A program made the position numbers and the translations under genes. A model generated the notes under the pieces. That model was not told the DNA's origin. It worked only from the letters and a program-made list of their open reading frames with translations, and ran no database searches. Below, in pieces: positions 59,960-64,000 of a stretch of DNA of 64,000 bases. The stretch's first letter is position 1. Each line of letters begins with the position of its first letter. Source of the DNA: Brevibacillus fulvus (GTDB taxonomy: Bacteria > Bacillota > Bacilli > Brevibacillales > Brevibacillaceae); assembly GCF_016908525.1 (NCBI RefSeq), contig NZ_JAFBEB010000015.1:21368-85367 (forward strand), read 5' to 3'.

Positions 59960-59990
59960 TTGGACGTCGACTGTCGATTTGTGGTATAAT
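59960..59990 (+). promoter_or_regulatory. gyrA promoter
   Basis: TTGGAC (59960-59965) and TATAAT (59985-59990) are separated by 19 bp, 36 bp before the gyrA start. Confidence 0.7.
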
Positions 59991-60026
59991 AAAGTATTGT
60001 GAAAACCAGTTGGAGGTTTATCCTTT

Positions 60027-62531
60027 ATGGCAGAAGAAACATCTCGGTTTCCTAAAGTAGATATTAGCCAAGAGATGCGCGAATCATTTATCAGCTATGC
60101 GATGAGCGTCATTGTGAGCCGGGCATTGCCCGATGTACGGGACGGTCTGAAACCGGTGCATCGTCGGATTTTGTATGCAATGCACGATATGGGGCTAACT
60201 CCTGACAAAGGGTTCCGTAAATCGGCCAATGTTGTCGGTGAAGTGATGGCCAATTACCACCCGCATGGCGATTCCGCCATCTATGAATCCATGGTCCGGA
60301 TGGCTCAAGATTTTAACATGCGTTACATGCTTGTCGAAGGACAAGGAAACTTTGGTTCCGTCGATGGCGATCCGGCGGCAGCGATGCGTTACACGGAGTC
60401 ACGCATGTCCAAGCTGGCTTTGGAAATGTTGCGCGATATTGATAAAGAAACAGTTGGCTTTACACCAAACTATGACGGTCGTAAAGAAGAACCTGTTGTT
60501 TTGCCTTCCCGCTTTCCAAACTTGTTGGTGAATGGATCGGGCGGGATTGCGGTAGGGATGGCAACCAATATTCCTCCGCATAATTTGGGAGAAGTGATTG
60601 ATGGCGTAACCGCCATGATTGATAACCCGGATATTACGATTCCTGAGTTGATGAAGATCATCAAAGGTCCTGATTTCCCGACAGCAGGTGAGATTCTCGG
60701 CTTTAGCGGGATTCGCAAAGCCTATGAGACCGGAAGAGGCTCCATTATCATGCGAGCCAAAACGCTGATCGAGGAAGTAAAAGGAAAGCCGCGCATTATT
60801 GTAACGGAAATTCCTTATCAAGTAAATAAGGCGAGATTGGTTGAAAAAATTGCCGAATTGGTTCGCGATAAAAAGATTGACGGTATTACCGATTTGCGTG
60901 ATGAGTCTGACCGCAAAGGGATGCGGATTGTTATTGAGCTGCGGCGCGATGTTGTGCCAAAGGTTGTCCTGAATAATTTGTTCAAACAAACCCAGATGCA
61001 AAGCACATTTGGCGTCAACATGCTGGCTTTGGTCGATAACCGCCCGCGCGTCTTGAATTTGCGCGATATGCTCTATTACTATTTGCAGCATCAACGGGAG
61101 ATTATCCGCAAAAGAACCGAGTACGATTTAAAACAGGCGGAAGCTCGTGCGCACATTTTGGAAGGCTTGCGCATCGCGTTGGATCACATTGATGAGATCA
61201 TCAGTCTGATTCGCTCTTCGCAAACAACCGAAGAGGCGCGAGAAGGGTTGATAAACAACTTTTCGCTGAGCTACGAGCAGGCGCAGGCTATTTTGGATAT
61301 GCGTCTCCAACGCCTGACCGGATTGGAACGGGAAAAGATTGAAAACGAATATCAAGAACTTCAGGTGAAAATTGCCGAATACCGGGCAATTTTGGCGGAT
61401 GAAAATAAAATCTACGCGATCGTCCGCGAAGAACTTATTGAAATCAAAGAAAAATTCGCTGACGAACGCCGGACGGAAATTACCTTCGATGAAGACCATA
61501 TTGAGGACGCCGATTTGATTCCGGAAGAAAATGTTGTTATCACGCTCACTCATGATGGTTACATCAAACGGTTGCCGGCCAATACCTACCGCAGTCAGCG
61601 AAGGGGCGGCCGCGGTATTCAGGGCATTGGGACGAAAGATGATGACTTTGTCGAGCAACTGCACATCACCAGTTCCCACGATTACATCCTTTTCTTTACA
61701 AACAAAGGAAAGGCGTATCGCTTGAAGTGTTACGAAATCCCTGATCTGAGCCGAACCGCCAAAGGAACGCCGATTATCAATCTGATCCAGATTGAAAAAG
61801 GGGAGCGGGTAACGGCGGTCATCCCGGTGAAGGAGTTTGACGAGGACTCCTATCTGTTCTTTGCAACCCAGAAGGGGATTATCAAGAAGACGGAGCTGTC
61901 CGCGTTTGGACATATACGCAAGGTGGGCCTCATTGCGGTAAATTTGCGTGAGGACGATGAGCTGATTGCCGTTCGCTTGACCGACGGGAAGCAAGAAATC
62001 ATTATGGGGACCAAAAAAGGCATGTCTGTCCGGTTTAAAGAAGAGGATGTCCGGACGATTGGCCGGAATGCAACAGGGGTCAAAGGGATTACGCTTGATC
62101 CGGACGACGATGTTATTGACATGGATGTCGTCAGGGAAAATGCGGAAGTATTGATTGTCACCGCAAAAGGATACGGAAAACGAACGCCAATTGAGGAATA
62201 CCGCATTCAGTCTCGCGGCGGTAAAGGGATTAAAACCCACAATGTAACCGAACGCAGCGGCTATGTCGTAGGATTGAAGATCGTCGATCCGAGTGAAGAT
62301 TTGATGATCATTACCACGAGCGGTATTTTGATTCGAACGGAAATCAAAGGAATTTCCTTGATGGGTCGCTATACTCAAGGCGTGAAACTGATTCGCCTCG
62401 ATGAAAATGAAGAGGTTGTCTCCGTTGCCATTGTGGCTCCTGAAGACAACGCTGACGGTATGGACGAAGATGATCCCAAAGAGGAACAACTCCCGGCAGC
62501 AGACAGTTCGGTTGGCGATACGGAAGAGTAA
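60027..62531 (+). CDS. gyrA: DNA gyrase subunit A
   Basis: 834 residues with the catalytic Tyr122 in 'AAMRYTESR', the quinolone-region '[10 protein letters not shown]' (wild-type Ser83 and Glu87) and the DNA-wrapping C-terminal domain with the GyrA-box 'QRRGGRG'. GGAGG precedes the ATG. It has its own promoter because gyrB is distant. Confidence 0.99.
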   Translation: MAEETSRFPKVDISQEMRESFISYAMSVIVSRALPDVRDGLKPVHRRILYAMHDMGLTPDKGFRKSANVVGEVMANYHPHGDSAIYESMVRMAQDFNMRYMLVEGQGNFGSVDGDPAAAMRYTESRMSKLALEMLRDIDKETVGFTPNYDGRKEEPVVLPSRFPNLLVNGSGGIAVGMATNIPPHNLGEVIDGVTAMIDNPDITIPELMKIIKGPDFPTAGEILGFSGIRKAYETGRGSIIMRAKTLIEEVKGKPRIIVTEIPYQVNKARLVEKIAELVRDKKIDGITDLRDESDRKGMRIVIELRRDVVPKVVLNNLFKQTQMQSTFGVNMLALVDNRPRVLNLRDMLYYYLQHQREIIRKRTEYDLKQAEARAHILEGLRIALDHIDEIISLIRSSQTTEEAREGLINNFSLSYEQAQAILDMRLQRLTGLEREKIENEYQELQVKIAEYRAILADENKIYAIVREELIEIKEKFADERRTEITFDEDHIEDADLIPEENVVITLTHDGYIKRLPANTYRSQRRGGRGIQGIGTKDDDFVEQLHITSSHDYILFFTNKGKAYRLKCYEIPDLSRTAKGTPIINLIQIEKGERVTAVIPVKEFDEDSYLFFATQKGIIKKTELSAFGHIRKVGLIAVNLREDDELIAVRLTDGKQEIIMGTKKGMSVRFKEEDVRTIGRNATGVKGITLDPDDDVIDMDVVRENAEVLIVTAKGYGKRTPIEEYRIQSRGGKGIKTHNVTERSGYVVGLKIVDPSEDLMIITTSGILIRTEIKGISLMGRYTQGVKLIRLDENEEVVSVAIVAPEDNADGMDEDDPKEEQLPAADSSVGDTEE

Positions 62532-62546
62532 AGTTCAACTAAGCTC

Positions 62547-62597
62547 AAGCTTTCATTCGGTCAGGTGCTTCAACCGACCGGATGAAAGCTTTTTTAT
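62547..62597 (+). terminator. Terminator after gyrA
   Basis: AAGCTTTCAT-CGGTC pairs with GACCG-ATGAAAGCTT, followed by a T-run. Strong stem of about 15 bp. Confidence 0.85.
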
Positions 62598-62658
62598 TGT
62601 TTTGCTTTTGAATAGTGGTTACTATAAAAGAGAAAAGGTGTTCGGCTGGAGGGACAAT

Positions 62659-63741
62659 ATGCCAATCGTCAGTGCGAAAAATGTAAAAGTTGGAGTCAAA
62701 CTTTTGGAAGATGTTTATACTTCGTTGGGCGGTATGCTTTTTGCCAAAGGGACGGTAATTGGGGAACGGGAGAAGGAGATTCTTAAAGCTTTTCTCATTG
62801 ATCAAGTAGCCGTTGAGGAGCAATTGGAGAAAGCAGACGAAGGACAGGAATCATCTCCCGCGTCATCTGAGCAAAAAGGGGAGCGTATTGTATCGGTTCC
62901 GAAAGAATCTTTTTCACAATTATATGAAAAGAGTGCGTCTTCCTTTAAACAAATCATGTTGAATATTCGCGCAGGGCAACCTATCCCAGTCATGCAGGTA
63001 AGAGAGGCGATTCACCCTTTGTTGCAGTATGTCCAGGTACAGCCTGACTTGCTTTCCACTTTGCGCCGTCTTGCTGGTTTGACAAGTTATACATACGAGC
63101 ACGCGATTGCTACGGGAGTAATCTCTTATATGATTGCCAGGTGGTTGAACGTGCCGGAAAACGAATGGATGCAGGTGGCATTGGCGGGAACTTTGTCTGA
63201 TGTGGGTTTGTTGAAGATTGACCAAAGAATTTTGCTGAAAACAGGGAGATTGACGCAGGAGGAATTTGAGGAAATCAAGAAACATACCATCTATGGCTAC
63301 CAGTTAATCAAAGCAGCTCCCGGTCTAAATCAAGGTGTGGCGAAGGCAGCTTTGGAGCATCATGAACGACAGGATGGGTCGGGCTATCCAATCGGACTGT
63401 CAGGCAATCAAATTCATTTGTATAGTAAAATTGTGGCGGTAGCAGATACTTTTCATGCCATGACATCAGATCGTGTTTTTCAGAGCGGTATGTCACCGTA
63501 TTTGGTAATCGAGCACTTGTTGCGGGATAGCTTTGGTAAACTCGACCCTACGGTTGTCCGCACTTTCGTAAATGGGTTAACCCAGCTTGCAGTTGGGACG
63601 GTCGTGGAGTTAAATGACGGTCAATTGGCAAAAATCGTCTTTGTGGAACAAACTAATCCGACGCGACCAATGCTGGAAATTGGCGGGACAATCATCAATT
63701 TGAGGAATAGAAGCGATCTGTTTATCGTTAAAATTGTTTAG
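62659..63741 (+). CDS. HD-GYP protein with an altered HD motif
   Basis: 360 residues from an ATG with TGGAGGG upstream. The HD-GYP domain (about 135-330) has His148, His209, 'HHERQDGSGYP' (234-244) and Asp263, but the usual 'HDIGK' reads 'SDVGLL' (Ser180-Asp181), losing one canonical His. The N-terminal 80 residues form a short regulatory part. Canonical members hydrolyse cyclic di-GMP; activity here is uncertain. It lies between gyrA and an rRNA operon. Confidence 0.9.
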   Translation: MPIVSAKNVKVGVKLLEDVYTSLGGMLFAKGTVIGEREKEILKAFLIDQVAVEEQLEKADEGQESSPASSEQKGERIVSVPKESFSQLYEKSASSFKQIMLNIRAGQPIPVMQVREAIHPLLQYVQVQPDLLSTLRRLAGLTSYTYEHAIATGVISYMIARWLNVPENEWMQVALAGTLSDVGLLKIDQRILLKTGRLTQEEFEEIKKHTIYGYQLIKAAPGLNQGVAKAALEHHERQDGSGYPIGLSGNQIHLYSKIVAVADTFHAMTSDRVFQSGMSPYLVIEHLLRDSFGKLDPTVVRTFVNGLTQLAVGTVVELNDGQLAKIVFVEQTNPTRPMLEIGGTIINLRNRSDLFIVKIV

Positions 63742-63788
63742 TTAGCAGCATGTTTCAGGTAGAATTTTTACCGATAATGAATTTGCTC

Positions 63789-63817
63789 TTGATTTTATCG
63801 TTTATTTCTGCTATATT
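63789..63817 (+). promoter_or_regulatory. rRNA operon promoter P1
   Basis: TTGATT (63789-63794) and TATATT (63812-63817) with a 17-bp spacer. First of two tandem promoters before the rRNA leader. Confidence 0.6.
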
Positions 63818-63860
63818 TGTAAATGTCGATTGGGAGACTTGAAATAAATTAAAGTTTTTC

Positions 63861-63888
63861 TTGACTTTCTTTGATGGTTTGCTATAAT
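63861..63888 (+). promoter_or_regulatory. rRNA operon promoter P2
   Basis: TTGACT (63861-63866) and TATAAT (63883-63888) with a 16-bp spacer, close to the leader. Strong sigma-A type. Confidence 0.75.
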
Positions 63889-63899
63889 TCAAAATTGTT

Positions 63900-64000
63900 A
63901 CTCTGAAAATGTTCTTTGAAAACTGAACAGCGAAACGTTTGAAGTGATCAAATCACAAGCCAAGCAATTTCTTTTTGAACCAAAGATCAACACTTAACTT
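63900..64000 (+). other. 16S rRNA leader of an rrn operon
   Basis: The sequence 'TTCTTTGAAAACTGAACAGC' and the following A/C-rich stretch ending 'AACACTTAACTT' are typical of the leader just before 16S rRNA in Bacillales. The 16S gene itself begins beyond the window. Confidence 0.8.

Noticed and set aside
61128..62489. Long open frame antisense to gyrA (about 450 codons)
   Set aside because: It lies wholly inside the well-supported gyrA gene and reflects its codon use; no ribosome site or known motif.

Overview
The window is the replication-origin region of a Gram-positive endospore former of the order Bacillales. Gene order (rpmH-dnaA-dnaN-yaaA-recF-remB-gyrB on +, and gdpP-rplI-dnaB-purA-walRKHIJ on -), spore-linked genes (yyaC, yidC/spoIIIJ, jag, spo0J, a YjcZ-type microprotein), frequent TTG/GTG starts and strong GGAGG ribosome sites support this. 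The YIEGIA gene pair, an HD-GYP gene after gyrA and a CxxH/CxxC protein next to rlmH make a Brevibacillus- or Paenibacillaceae-like host likely, but the species cannot be settled from the sequence alone.

Bases 1-8.46 kb are accessory DNA. The leftmost 3 kb hold short repeats, a phage-type DUF669 gene, several unrecognised small genes on the minus strand and a gene remnant. A 524-residue large serine recombinase follows on the plus strand. Convergent to it are two AT-rich genes that I read as a Hachiman anti-phage pair: hamA (DUF1837 nuclease-like) and hamB (SF2 helicase). The island ends 83 bp downstream of the rlmH stop codon. This resembles SCC elements, which use large serine recombinases to insert at the 3' end of rlmH. 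The left end is not in the window and no second att copy was found.

From 8.47 to 36.3 kb most genes are on the minus strand: rlmH, a CxxH/CxxC protein, a secreted stalk-domain/LRR protein, the wal cell-wall operon with its HtrA protease, an M23/LysM/G5 peptidase, a small Sm-like protein, purA, dnaB, rplI, gdpP, yybS, rpsR-ssb-rpsF, ychF, a chemoreceptor, a secreted oligoendopeptidase F, yyzM and mscS. The exceptions on the plus strand are an 81-residue gene at 12.6 kb, a 123-residue gene at 20.3 kb, the YjcZ-type gene and yyaC.

From 36.5 to 48.1 kb is the segregation and tRNA/RNA-modification block: DUF554, a cysteine desulfurase, spo0J, soj, noc, rsmG, mnmG, mnmE, jag, yidC, yidD, rnpA and rpmH. 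One perfect parS site lies inside spo0J and one near-perfect site lies between noc and rsmG.

oriC lies between rpmH and dnaA (48.2-48.6 kb), with further DnaA boxes between dnaA and dnaN (50.0-50.1 kb). Two more DnaA-box clusters lie upstream of mnmE (45.6 kb) and of pepF (33.9 kb). To the right, on the plus strand, are dnaA, dnaN, yaaA, recF, remB and gyrB. A roughly 5-kb insertion (YIEGIA pair, a 56-residue protein and a tctBAC tricarboxylate transporter) separates gyrB from gyrA. The window closes with an HD-GYP protein lacking one canonical metal-binding His and the tandem promoters and leader of an rRNA operon.
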